Positions 48,939 through 61,900 of a stretch of 64,000 bases of DNA are shown in pieces. The DNA is from Avena insularis (taxonomy: Eukaryota; Streptophyta; Magnoliopsida; Poales; Poaceae). Numbering within the stretch: the first letter of the stretch is position 1; each line of letters starts with the position of its first letter. The stretch covers positions 375,521,331 to 375,585,330 of the forward strand of contig CM042688.1 in the NCBI GenBank assembly GCA_023614405.1, read 5' to 3'. The notes beneath the pieces were generated by a model. That model saw only the letters and a program-made list of their open reading frames with translations, had not been told where the DNA came from and searched no databases. The translations under genes and the position numbers were made by a program.

Positions 48939-50164
48939 TCCTCCTCCCCCGCACCCCTCTCCTGCACCCGCGCGGTAGTGCCAAGCCGTGCCGGGCGGGC
49001 CTCCCTCCTTCCCGGCCGACCTCTCCCTCTTGAATCTCCCGCCCGCCACCGCCGCCTGGGGCGTCGTCGGGCAAAGATCTAGCGGCGTGGCGGCAGCGGC
49101 GGTGACCCTGGCTGCGATCTGGCGTGGCAGCGGCGGCGTCCGCGCCCGCGCTGGTTCGGCGATGGCGTTGTGGCTGGCAGCGGTGGGAATCCGTGCCTTC
49201 AGGCCGAGATCTATTCTGTTTGTCGCCGACGCCGGCGCCCAGGATCTTCGGGTCATGCTCGCGACGCTAGGGCGCTTGGGGCTACTACCCTTGGCATGGT
49301 GGTGATGACTTCCTTCTCTGTCGGAGTGGTCGGCCGAGCGATCTTGCCGCTATGCGGAGGATCCTACTAGTTTTCGGCGGGTAGCGTGGGGACTGCTAGC
49401 TCGGCTTCAATAAAGGGGGTGGTCCTCGAATCTCTCACACCAAGACGAAGATCTACTTGATGCGTGTCTCCATGGATCTGGCCGGAGTGTATGGTTCTGG
49501 ATGGCTCCGCCGACGAACTCCCATCGGCGCATATGCCTAGAGTTTGCTGGATCAGAAGGAACTCGGTCATACGCACCTGTGTTTTTTGCTGGCCGTTTGG
49601 TTTCAGTGGGAGCGTGGTGAGGCTCTGCTACCTGTTACCATCATGAGACATGTCTTTGACGATACACATGGTGAAGTCAGATGTGGAGAATGTCATGAAG
49701 GCAGAGACATGTGGACGAGCTATGGTGGATTGAGTCTATATGATGATCCGTCTGGTTATCTCGTGACTTGGTTATCTCGTGACTGCAGCAAAGGCTCTGA
49801 GGAGGGATATCACGGAGGAGGAGTGTGCTTTCCTACCCAAGGTCTAGCCTTTATTGGTTGTGCTCGCAATGGCCTGGCCTTGCGAAGAGCATCTTCTCTG
49901 TGAAAACCTAGATCTTTGATCTAAGATGGCAGCGTTGTTGTGCTGTTTTCTTCTTCTGCTTTTGCTGAGGGTAGACTTAGGTGTTGTTTTGGTGGTGGTA
50001 GGTGTGGTCTGATCGCTGCGGATTGGGATCTTTCTTTGCGGCTTTTCTTTTTTTCTTTTTTTCTTTTTTTTTTCCGTAGTGCTGCGTTGTGTCATTGCTG
50101 TAGTATCTGGGTATTGTGGTATACATGTGATTGGTATACGTGTCTATGCTCATTTCTAAAAAAA
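48939..50164 (+). mobile_element. Second poly-A retroposon-like block
   Basis: It starts C-rich (cctcctcccccgcaccc), shares the style and phrases of 23177-24371 (gatcttcgggtc, the caaagatctagcggcg opening), and ends in an A-run at 50158-50164 that abuts the right half of the split MITE. A pyrimidine tract lies at 50045-50074. No target duplication is evident, and no reverse transcriptase is encoded. Confidence 0.55.
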
Positions 50165-50239
50165 TATCTACACACTTTAGTATATATGTATATTTAAATT
50201 CAAACAAAATTTTGACATCTATTTTGAGACGAAGGAGTA

Positions 50240-51063
50240 TTTTCTCTGTTTGTCTTTTAACCTATTGTTGGACATCGAAACTACACTTTTCACTCTGGAT
50301 CGGTCATTTGATCGTTTTGGGGAAGCGTTGGATCCGTCGTTTGGGGGAGTCGTGCCCCTAAAGTCGGTACCTTTCGATTTTTTTTATTTTTTTAGTAAAT
50401 TCGATCAAAGAAAAAATAGTTTTAACACATAAATCAAATCCTGGCAACATTACAGCCATAGTTTGAGAATATAAAAATAGAAGTTCTACAATAATTCATG
50501 GTTTATAATTAGAAAAATGCCACTCTAATTCATGCATTTTGAAGAAATTCCCAAGCAATTTACAATTTTCAAAAAATGACATTCCGATTCTTGAATACAT
50601 CTACAGATGCCATTGCAGCCATCTGAAACTCATTTTTGGTATAAAAAAGATCATGGATTCATCATGTATTCTTGCTTGGAGGAAATTACCCCGTAGCACC
50701 CTCTTTTTCCTCCCCTACTCATCTCGTTCCCCTATATCGGACAGCAGCCAGTAGCCAAGAACCATAGGAAGGCTGCCGCCGCCTGCAACCCTTCCGTTTG
50801 GCGCCCCGTAGCTCCTACTGTCGTGGGCAAGCGACACAGGTCGGCGACCAAACTACAACACACTCGTAGAGGTCGAAGGAGAGGCATCGTATGGTGAATC
50901 CTTAGACGCATGCAGGGAAGGAAGGCACAATTCGCTTGTCCTGGTGCGTCCTGGCTCGATTCAGTTGGCTAGAAGGACAAGGATAGCGCATCGATGCTCA
51001 TGGTGAGCTCGGTTTGGTTCAGGGCATCCCAGATCGACAATGTGACGAGGCACACCGACGATG
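50240..51063. other. Unassigned single-copy-looking spacer
   Basis: The sequence between the split MITE and the large Gypsy element shows no repeat partner in the window and no supported gene. Open frames are short and lack recognisable motifs. Confidence 0.5.
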
Positions 51064-51068
51064 ACCTT

Positions 51069-54000
51069 TGCAGCATCCCAAGTGTCTAACCCTTGTAATG
51101 CTACATGTTTTCCTATATAGGCTACTTGTATACTTGTTAATTGTTGCATTGCATAATATCATGCTCATGTTATCATGTCACATTGCATTTGAGCATCATA
51201 TTAAATCTTGTATTTGGTTCTTATAAATATTCTTGCCTCTTGTATTTTTGTTGCCATTAAATGTATTTGCTCCTTGATATATTGTATTTGCATTTTGATA
51301 TATGTTAAATGTCCAAATTGAGTTGGAGGCACCTCTTTTGAATCCATTCCACATACTTACAAGCCAACACACCCTATCATATGATCTTCCATATTTTTTC
51401 CACCATACATGCCATATGGGCTCTCTTGAGTTATTGGATTTAAATCATGTCCATTTGATTTTGGGTAGATCCACCCCTCTTATATCTTGTCCATATAACT
51501 AGTGCTACTTCCACCACATAATGCACACATGGTTTTCCTTTACTTTTGTCATGTGTATTTTAATTTCTACCATATGACCATGTGTGGATCTTGCCTTTCA
51601 AATATTGCCATACTCAAACCCTAGTGCTTGACACTCCTTCTTTTCCCATATGCATGTGTCTCCTTTATTTTATTTTTTCTAGCCACATGCACTAATAGAT
51701 TATAAGCCCATCTAAAGTTTTGGTCTAAAACTAGCCTCATCTAGTTAGTTTGGACTACATAAAACACTACAATCCTCTTCTTATTCCCAAAATCCCAGCC
51801 TCAAGATTAGTCTAAAACTCTCCACTTGCCCCAAATATGTTCATGTTTGGGATCAGCTGCTAGTTCAGCTTCTTCTAAACACTCTCTGGTTGCTTTTGAT
51901 CGGTGCCGTTTCTAAATCTTGATGTGCTTCAAATTCGGGGCATTGTTGTGGTGCAGTTGCTGAATGTTCACGCAAAAATTCAGTTAACCAGAGCATGTTC
52001 AAAGTTCAGCTATCAAGAGGGAATAACATCAGTGCTACCGGCCGCCGCAGCGCAGCCTCGCTGAGTTCCAATCCACCCAGGGCCCTTCTCCCGTTCGCGC
52101 ATGTCCCAGCTGGCCAAACCCATCCTCTACTCGACCTGGTACAAACCCAATCGATGAGTACCACCCAGCTAGCTAACATGAGTACCACGCAACTAGCTAA
52201 CATGTATACTGTACTCTGCAACGTGCCACACCGATTGGTGTCCATCCCTCCCAAGCAATGCACCGAGCGTGAACTTTCTCCTTGCTCTGAACTCGAGTCT
52301 CGCCAGTTTGACCGCACCAGCCTAGCAGTAGACCGCGTCGCGAGCGCCCTGTTCTTCTTGTTGCCCCGCGTCGAGCACGTGATCGCTACTTGAGACATGC
52401 CCATGTCGTGGACGCTTTTCCCCTCTCCCTCTTTTATCCCTCGGCATAAACTAGCAGTGTCAGCTGCAGCGCCGATCCAACCCTCCCACACCACCCTCTG
52501 GATCGAGATCGAGATTCTTCTTCCTTCCTCCCACTCTAAGCCCGTGGGCAAAACCCTAGCCGCCGCACCATACTGCTGGACCGGCCAGAGCCACGCCATC
52601 AAGGATGGGTACCACGTCGCTGATGCAGCCGATCGAAACAAGTAGCATAGAGCAGGAGGGTTCAAGTAGTCCTTGAACAATACCGCCGTCCCTGCGCACC
52701 CGACGTCGACAACGTCATCTTGCCGCCGCGCCATCATCCTTGAGCTCGAACACCTTGTCAGCGAGACCCGCGGTGAGCCTCTCAACCTCCCCGGCATCTT
52801 CTTTCCCACTCTCATTTTCCCTAGCCTCGCCGCCATTTCGTCGAACGCCCACGGTACATTGCCGTATCGTCTCTCCCGCCGCCGGCCGCCGCGACCGTGT
52901 CGTCATGCTTCCCTGTGTCGCGGAGCATCTCCAGGAGCATCCCTTCTTCGAAGACCGGCCCGAGTTTCTCCTCGACGCACGCCCGCACTGCTCTCCATCG
53001 TCAGTACGCTCGAGCGCATGACCTCGTTTCTTCCTTTGAAACTGGGAAGTTTCCAACCGCATATGTCATCCCTAGGCGCAGATATTCAGGCGCCCTTGTT
53101 CTAGGTGAACCCAGCTTTCAGCATCATCAAACCTCTCTCCGTTTTGAGCTCCGACCTGCTCAGAACCGTCCGACGAATATAGCATTAGCTGGCTATTTTG
53201 CGCCATCATTTTCAGTCTCCGCCAAAATCAGCACCATGATGGTTTTGCAAAAAGGACCTTGAGCTTTCTTTTTCTATAACCGGTGGTCCTCCTCCTGATC
53301 TCCCTCGTGGGCCGGCCCGCTTCTGGTCCATATACTTCCGAAGCTCCTGTGCAACACCTAACACAATTCCGGCCTAGCTCCTCGCTGGCCTGTTCGGCTC
53401 TTTTTTCTCTTTTCTACAGACTTAAACTCAAATCCTTTTAAAAATTCAAATTCAAATTTAAATCATAAATTTTAAACTAATCTGAATTTGGAAAAAAATT
53501 TAATATGAAAAGTGTTTAGTTTTCAGAGTTGAACTCAAATCCAATTTCATAATTTTGCAAAAACACCCCTAAATATTAACACTAATGACAATATTTCCCT
53601 TCTCTATTTAAAATGCATTTAATAATAGCTTTTTATTGTTAATTCTAAATAGTGCAAATAATATATGTTTTGAGATTAGAAAATTGCAAGGATTAATAAT
53701 ATGCAATCCAAAATAATTTCTGGGCAAATAAAAATTTCGAGTTTATTAAAATGCCATAAATGCTTTTTCTTAATAAATCTATAAGTTTTAAACTGTAATT
53801 CTGAATTCGACAAATAATATGTCTAAATCGATCAGCGCGATGAGCCCTTCTAACTATGCTATCCATACATGTTTTTGCATCCTATTTCATGTATTTATAA
53901 TATGTTACTGCAAGGAAACTCATTAATAAAATGAACAATTAAAATTAGAATTAATTCCTTTTTGTTGATAATGCTTCACCAATGCTATGCCATGTTATAA

Positions 54001-56068
54001 CATGTAGCTGTGCATCATTTCATCCTGGCATATCGTGTTTTGTTTGATGCATATGTTTTATATGTTTGTGCACTTTATTTATAATGGCTCTTGTTTATTC
54101 GGTTTTTATTCCGGATAGGCGTTGAGCATGGAGATTATTAGGAGGCACCAAAATATTATCCGGAACCTGGTTATTCTAATTTTGAGCTTCCAGGCAAGCA
54201 TTTACCCATGCTTGCATTTACATATAGCACCCATGTCTCTATCTTTATTCTTGCATCATCGTGTCATGGTCCGAATTACATTGCAATCCCAAGTACTTCA
54301 CAGCCTTTACTTTTAAACCCCACCGAAGCTTGTACCCTCCATCCTATTAGACTTTACTACAAAAATTGTTTGAGCCATGCCAGTTATAGAATTGCACGTG
54401 TAGGGTTTATGCGAGTCTGATGTGGATAACGAGGTACCCAAACAACTAAATTGTATAGTAATGGGATAATTAAAGAAAGATGCACCACTGGGCAATATTT
54501 GAGATCTGTCTTTTATCCGCTCACTTGTGTCCAACTAGGCCCCGAGTATTTGATGTTTGTTCCTTGACTATCGCACTATCAACATGTGGGCCCATGGATC
54601 CCCTTGGTGTGAGCATGGTTCACATCTTATTTCCTGGGGCCACAAGTAGTTTGGGGCTTTACTATTATCACGTACTTAGGCCATGTTTTATTGCTTTATA
54701 TACTATCGTTGCTCGAGGAGCATTTACCTATACTATTTTGGAAAAACTGCGGAGTGTTTATGCAGTATCGATAAGCCCAGTCACATTTTCGGGTTTTCAG
54801 TCGTTTACAACCATTGTCGCGAACCTCTGAGTCCGTTGCGAAGCCCGTCTGACTTTGTTGCGGGTAGCTTAGTGGGGTGCCCCCCGGAATTGCTTTTGAA
54901 TCTTGTAAATGCTTTGTCGTGATGCCTCGTTGCTTTTCATTTGTTTTTTCCTGAGGTTGATCGTGTGTGCGTTGCTATTTGTGCACCGTTACAGGGTAAA
55001 TATTTTTGAAAGCCGTGTCCGCGGTTATGGATGACTTGGAGCATAGTTTCTCAATCATAGATAACTATAACTAAAGTACCATGTTTAACTTGACTAAACA
55101 TGACTAGTAATTAGTGCAATCCTCATGGAATGGCTAATAAATTGCTAACGGATGGGTTATTCTTCCGCCTTCTCGTTTGTTAAGCGAGAAGGAGGATGAG
55201 ATATATTTACTTTATGTTGCTTATATAACTATTAGTTTCTAATTAACGAGCATCCGCCTATATCTAGTTAGGCGGATATTGTAGCGCGTCTCTATAGAAC
55301 TATTAGATATTTTATCTTTCGCTGCAATTGCGTCGACCAATGTTATCCCTTTAGTTGCATAAAGAATTCTTGAGTGTGACCCTAGGGTCTCACACTCTAT
55401 TGATCAGACTGTCAGATATATCCTTACGGAGGCTACTCCATTGATGAGGCCGACGATGGAGGAAACGACCCTCTTGCGTAGAGATTCCGGGAATGGAGAT
55501 CTCTGAGATCTGTTGGCGGGAATGTGCTTATTTTCTTGGCATCTTATGCCAATTTGGCTCTTAATCCATACTCGGATCTCGTTTTCCACTTTCGCTTGAT
55601 ATTCTGATGAGTGATGTATGAGGATATAATCCTACAATAATATTACTCCCTCCGATTCATATTACTTGTCACTAAAATGGATGTATCTAGACATGTTAGA
55701 TACATCTATTTTGACGACAAGTAATATGGATCGGAGGGAGTACTATTATATATATATATATATTTTTTGCTCTTGCTGTAATGGCGTTGCAATATATTTT
55801 TATTTCTTTTATATAGAATTACTATGATGTACTCTTGTATGTCACTGGCATACATACTCACTTGTGTATGTTAGACTCGTAGCTAGCTGGTCATGTTTCT
55901 CGCACTCGAAGCTATAACCATGAATTTTGGGGTGGATGGTTAGCCGGTACCATACCCTGCCATTGCGGCCTTCTTGTGGGCGGCTTCGCAGCCTCCATGG
56001 TAGTACATCCTTCCCAGATTCGGGTTATACCGGCTTGTGATTTAGAAACATCGGGTATGGGGATTACA
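51069..56068 (+). repeat. 5' LTR (5.0 kb)
   Basis: It aligns with 58994-63980 over its length. The first 65 bases differ at three positions. It begins TGCAGCATCCC, a change from TGTAGCATCCC in the 3' LTR. It contains about 170 bases around 52015-52190 that the 3' LTR lacks, plus a private MITE at 55646. Confidence 0.92.
55646..55740. mobile_element. Stowaway-type MITE private to the 5' LTR
   Basis: A 95-bp near-perfect hairpin (ctccctccgattcatatta and complement) flanked by TA at 55644-55645 and 55741-55742. The corresponding place in the 3' LTR, near 63665, is empty. Confidence 0.95.
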
Positions 56069-56070
56069 AT

Positions 56071-56083
56071 TGGTATTAGAGAC
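56071..56083 (+). other. Primer binding site (initiator-Met tRNA type)
   Basis: The bases tggtattagagac, two bases after the 5' LTR end, resemble the tggtatcagagc consensus with two changes. Confidence 0.75.
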
Positions 56084-57339
56084 ATTGCACCCTTCAGGGT
56101 CTCAACCAAGGTGGTCGTTGTGGGTTTAGAAATATTTTGGTAGCTATATACTAGGAAAACCTAAACGTAAGAGTATGACTAATTCCATTTTTCTTCTTAC
56201 CTACCCACCCTATTCTGGTAAGAAAGTGTAACCTTTGTCTATCCTCTTCTAAAAATTCAAACTAGGATTCACATGTTCGGCGTATCTGTAGTACCATAGG
56301 ATGTGTTAATCCTTTGTCAATCTATTGCTTCCAACCTTGCTTCGCAATCAACCTTTGGTTATCAACTGTTGGTACATTCCATATCGACAGCCTTGTGTGT
56401 AAACCGACCCGATCTATCTGAGTCTTTGTTCAACGACGTGATCTTGCTAAGGGTGTTCGTTCTTTAGTACGCTTTCACAAAATGTGGAGTTTCTAATCTC
56501 TATCCGTTAAGTTGTTTATCACATCTAGTTGGTATTTTAATGCCGAAAAATGCAATTTTTTTATTTGGTACATCTGTGTTCCACACTCCTTTTCAGTCGT
56601 GTGTGATATGCTAGCTATCTTCTTTTAGTCATCATATTCATGCTAACTTGTTTTTTGTCTCTAACACTTAAATCTGAAGTTTTTACTTTATCTTGAATTT
56701 CTTTTGGGTTAAATACATAACTTGTATTGATCCGATGCTTGCGATTGTAATTTGACTTTCTGTATAGTTATATGACACTTATCATGAGTGGAATATGTTC
56801 AATTCCAATCTAATTCTTCAAATGATTGTGGTTATCTATTGTGTATTTTAGTTATACCATGGTCATATCTCTGTCATATTAAAGCATCTTTGGCAATCTG
56901 AAGATTTCTTGAGGCACTATGGTGGTTATCATCCGATTGTCCTGCTTCACATATTTGAACTCCATATCTACAAAGGTTCACTTTGATCCAGGAGAATGTC
57001 ATCCTTTCATCCCTGATAGCTTTGCTTAAGTGTATGAGTTATCATCGATTCTTATCCAAAGTCTCTCTACCTTTTCAATTGGTGTTCAATAGTTGGCTTC
57101 CAAAATAAGCCATGGCAACCAAATTGTTATTGGTGGCTATTTCTTCAAGGCTTTTTAATAAAGCTCAATTCTGCTGAAATCTATTCATTCTTTCAATGGA
57201 TTGGTTTCTAAAAATGATGGTCCTATCGACTGTGAACAAGTCGGTATCTCTTTTCCCATCCGAAGGGCTAGATAATTTATTCTTTTGATGCATCTCTTTC
57301 AACACAAATCCTTGCGCTTAACTTTGATCTTTCGAAGAG

Positions 57340-58998
57340 CTTTGAGCTCATAAAGTGTTTCGAGCATTTGTTCATTTCTCCCGCCTCATGAACTTGGTAT
57401 TCTCGTAATATCTTGTTAAATTCTTGGTGGTATATCTTGACGATACACTTGCCTATTCTATATCAATGGAAGATCATCTTCTTATCTTTCTCTCAAGCTC
57501 TCTGAACACCACATGTGTGCAAAGTTCTCAAAGTGTAAATTTTGAATTTTTGAAGTCACCTATCTCGACCACGTCCTTCTGCTACAGACATCTCTACAAT
57601 TCTGCAATCATCAAGTCAAGTGTTGGTTTCCATCATCCTAGAGATTTCAACCAACCCCGGAGCTTTTTCCTCGGTTTGGCAAGTTATTATCGCCGTCCTG
57701 TGGAAGACTTCCTCAAGATTGCTAAATCTCTCTCACATATTCTCAGGAAGAACAAGAAATTCTTTTGTTCTTCCGCTCGTCAAGAAATCTTTGAAATCCT
57801 CTCACTATATCTCTTATCCTCACTCCGACTAATGCCAGGAAGACTTTCGAGATCTTTCGTAATTCTCTATTCAAGTTTTGGTGCAATATTTTCTCTATCT
57901 GTTGAATCTTGGAGCTATTCTACATGATCTTTCTTCATATCTATTTCTGATGGTTGCAACTTCGAGACGACAACATCATAATATCTATCTACTTTGGATC
58001 CAACGGAGTGTTTGCATGACATCCTTGTTTTCTTATGAAGCTTCATCATTTCTTCTTGTCAAGATCTTTAGTCTAAATTTCTAAGAGTTGGGTTTCACAA
58101 TTTTCCTATTCATGTGTGGAGTAATGCTTTGGGTGCGGGATGGAGTAGCTACCATACCACTACTCTTATCAATCACTCTTGTACGTTTAATTGGTGGATG
58201 AATGTGATTTCACTCATTCCGTGGAAGTTAGAAGTGGCCTTTATCTTTTGAGACTTTTACATCCGCCTTTGTTGTTTCGGAGTGTCCTATCAATGAACGT
58301 AAGAAATAACCTCTTGTTGATGGTCTCATAAATTTCAAGATGCAGCAAGGTTGTCCATGCATTGAAAATGTGGAAACACTATTGTGTGGAAACCAATGCA
58401 AAATCTCCTCCGATCCTCTTCATTCAATTTGATCTTATAGGCGCAAGAAGAATCTAATCCGAGAATTCCTAAATCCATTGATATCAAGAAACTCTATTGT
58501 TGGAAGACAATATTGTTTTATTAACCTCATTTCTTAAATCTTAGGGAAGAATAATGCTATTTTCATAGTCGTTGATAACTTCTCCTAAGTCGTTCTTTTC
58601 CTCTAGCAAGAAAAGAATCATATTCACTTGTAGCGTTGATCTCTAATCCTAACAATGTGTCTTTCGTTTCTCTCCTTGATACATCTTCTCCAAAATTCTT
58701 TCAAGAAGCGGTTCTATTCTTTTATCTTCTTTTTTGGAGCAACTGAGCTATGTTCATCCTACCTTCATTATTTCACGACAATCCTTCAATTCTTCAAATC
58801 CTTTGTTTTGAAGCAGAACGAAAGACTCGCAACAAGTTTATCAAGTTTTGCGAGGTGCAATGGTCGCAACATTCTATTGAAGAAGCAACTTGGGAGCGTG
58901 AGGATCACCTCCGTTCCGACCACCCAACACTCCTTGAGTCTTCGTCTTTTCCTAGGAATCTCGGGGAGAGATTCTTGTTAAGTGGGGGAGAGTTGTAG
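57340..58998 (+). pseudogene. Decayed Gypsy pol remnant (RT, RNase H, chromodomain-like end)
   Basis: Recognisable islands on the plus strand are FLVVYLDDTLAYS (reverse transcriptase catalytic DD, about 57418-57456), FLGLASYYRR with SLSHILRKNKKF (RT/RNase H connection, about 57670-57765), VVHALKMWKHYC (RNase H, about 58345-58385), and at the end KFCEVQWSQHSIEEATWERE then LSGGEL, the chromodomain-type C-terminus (about 58830-58996). Frames change repeatedly and stops intervene, so nothing functional is made. Gag, protease and most of integrase were not found. The terminal frame stops inside the first bases of the 3' LTR. Confidence 0.8.
58981..58993 (+). other. Polypurine tract
   Basis: agtgggggagagt lies immediately before the 3' LTR start tgtagcatccc, the expected plus-strand primer position. 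Confidence 0.85.
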
Positions 58999-61900
58999 CA
59001 TCCCAAGTGTCTAACCCTTGTAATGTTACATGTTTTCCTATATCGGCTACTTGTATACTCCCTCCGTTTCAAAATATATGATATTTTAGCTTTGTGAAGC
59101 TAATGAATCTATACCCCTTTTAGTGTGTAGGTTCACTCCGAACCTCTCTGAACCTACATACGAGAAGTGGTCTAGATACATTAGCTTCACAAAGCTAAAA
59201 CGTCTTATATTTTGAAACGGAGGGAGTACTTATTAATTGTTGCATTGCATAACATAAGGCTCATGTCATCATGCCACATTGCATTTGAGCATCATAGTAA
59301 ACCTTGTATTTGGTTCTTATAAATATTCTTGCCTCTTGTATTTTTGTCGCCATTAAATGTATTTGCTCCTTGATATATTGTATTTGCATTTTGATATATG
59401 TTAAATGCCTAAATTAAGTTGGGGGCACCTCTTTTGAATCCATTCCACATACTTACAAGCCAACACACCCTATCATATGATCTTCCATATTTTTCCACCA
59501 TACATGCCATATGGGCTCTCTTGAGTTATTGGAGGATTTAAATCATGTCCATTTGATTTTGTGTGGATCCATCCCTCTTATATCTTCTCCATATAACTAG
59601 TGCTACTTCCACCACATAATGCACATATGGTTTTACTTTACTTTTGCCATGTGTATGTTCTACCATATGACCATGTGTGGATCTTGCCTTTAAAATATTG
59701 CCATACTCAAACCCTAGTGCTTGACACTTCTTATTTTCCCAAATATGATGTGTCTCCTTTATTTATTTATTTATTCTAGCCAATGCACTAATAGACTATA
59801 AGCCCATCTAAATTTTTGGTCTAAAACTAGCCTCATCTAGTTCGTTTGGACTACATAAAATACTACAATCCTCTTCCCCAAAATCCTAGCCTCAAGATTA
59901 GTCTAAAACTCTCCACTTGCCCCAAATATGTTCATGTTTGGGATCAGCTACTAGTTCAGCTTCTTCTAAACGCTCTCTGTTTGCTTTTGACCCGTGTCGT
60001 TTCCAAATCATGATGTGCATCAAATTCGGGGCATTGTTGTGGTGCAGTTGCTGAATGTTCAGGCAAAAATCCAGTTAACCAGAGCACGTTCAAAGTTCAG
60101 CAATGTGCCAATCGATTAGTACCACCTAGCTAGCTAGCATGTATTGTACTCTGCAATGTGCCACACCGATTGGTGTCCATCCCTCCCGAGCAATGCACTG
60201 AGGCTGAATCTTCTCCTTGTTCTGAACACGAGTCTCGCCAGTTCGATCGCACCAGCCCAACAGCGGACCGTGTCGTGCGTGCCCTGTTCCTCTTATTGCT
60301 CCGCGCCAAGCATGTGTTCGCTACTCGGGACACGCCCATGGTGTGAACGCTTTCCCCTCTCCCTCTTTTATCCCTCGGCATAAAGTAGTAGTGTCAGCTG
60401 CAGCACCGGTCCAACCCTCTCCAACCACCCTCTCCACCATATGGATCGGGATCGAGATTCCTCTTCCTTCCTTCCACTCCAATCTCGTGGGTAAAACCCT
60501 TGACGCCGCACCATACTGCTAGGCTTCGCTGCTAAGACCTTACAGTCCATGGAGGCCGAAGACACGCCATCAAGGATGGGTACCACATCGCTGTTGTAGC
60601 CGATCGGAACAAGTAGCACGGAGCAGGAGGGTTCGAGCAGTCCTTGAACACTACCGCCGTCCCTGCGCACCCGACGTCGACAACTTCATCTCGCCGACGC
60701 GTCGTCATCCTTGAGCTCGAAGACCTTGTCAGCGAGACCCGCGGTGAGCCTCTAAACCTCCCCAGCATCTTCTTTATCGCTCTCATTTTACCTAGCCTCA
60801 CGGACATTTCATCGAACTCCTATGGTACATTGCTGTACCATCTCTCCCTCCGCCACTCTACTCGCTGCCGACCACCGCGACCGTGCCGTCATGCTTCCCT
60901 ATGTCACGGAGCATCTCTAGGAGCATCCCTTCTTTGAAGACCAGCCCCTGTTTCTCCTTGATGCAGACTCACACTGCTCGCCATCGTCATTACGCTCGAG
61001 CGCATGACCTTGTTTCTGCCTCTGAAACTGGGAAGTTTCCAACCGCACCTGTCATCCCCAGGCATAGATATTCAGGTGCCCTTGTTCTAGGTGAACTCAG
61101 TTTTCAGCATCATCAAACCTCTCTCTCGTTTCGAGTCCGAGCTGCTCGGAATTGTCCGACGAATATATCATCAGCTGGCAGATTTAGACCATCATTTTCA
61201 GTCTTGGTAAGAATTAGCACCTATAGGTTCATGATGGTTTTGTAAAAAGGACCTTGAGCTTTCTTTTTTTGCAACCGGTGGTCCTCCTCCTGATCTCCCT
61301 CGTGGGCCGGCCCGCTTCCCATCCATATACTTCCGACGCTCCCGCGTAGCACCTAATACAACTCCGGCCTAGCTCCCTCGCTGGCCTGTTTTTTTTTCAC
61401 TTTTCTGTAGACTTAATCTCAAATCCTTTTAAAAATTCAAATTCAAAATTTAAATCATAAATTTTAAACTAATCCAAATTTGGAATTTTTTTTAATATGA
61501 AAAGTGTTTAGTTTTCAGAGTTGAACTCAAATCCAACTTCATAATTTTGCAAAACACCCCTAAATATTACCACTATTGACAATATTTCCCTTCTCTATTT
61601 GAAATGCATTTAATAATATATTTTTATTGCTAATCCTAAATAGTGCAAATAATATATGTTTTGAGATTAGAAAATTGCAAGGATTAATAATATGTAATCC
61701 AAAATAATTTCTAGACAAATAAAAAGTCCGATTTTATTAAAATGCCATGAATGCTTTTTTCTTAATAAATCTATAAGTTTTAAACCGTCATTCCAAATTC
61801 GACAAATAATATGTCTAAATCGATCAACGCGATGAGCCCCTTCTAACTATGCTATCCATACATGTTTTTGCATCTTGTTTCATGCATTTACAATATGTTA

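Larger units (their letters stand above)
39429..50237. mobile_element. Stowaway-type MITE split by about 10.7 kb of nested insertions
   Basis: The left half 39429-39484 (ctccctttatctcaaagtag, preceded by TA) and the right half 50165-50237 (tgacatctattttgagacga then aggag, followed by TA at 50238-50239) form complementary termini. Everything between them is later retrotransposon sequence. Confidence 0.65.

Noticed and set aside
52006..52836. 276-residue minus-strand ORF
   Set aside because: It lies within the 5' LTR and is broken in the matching part of the 3' LTR (60130-60807), so it is not conserved as coding sequence.
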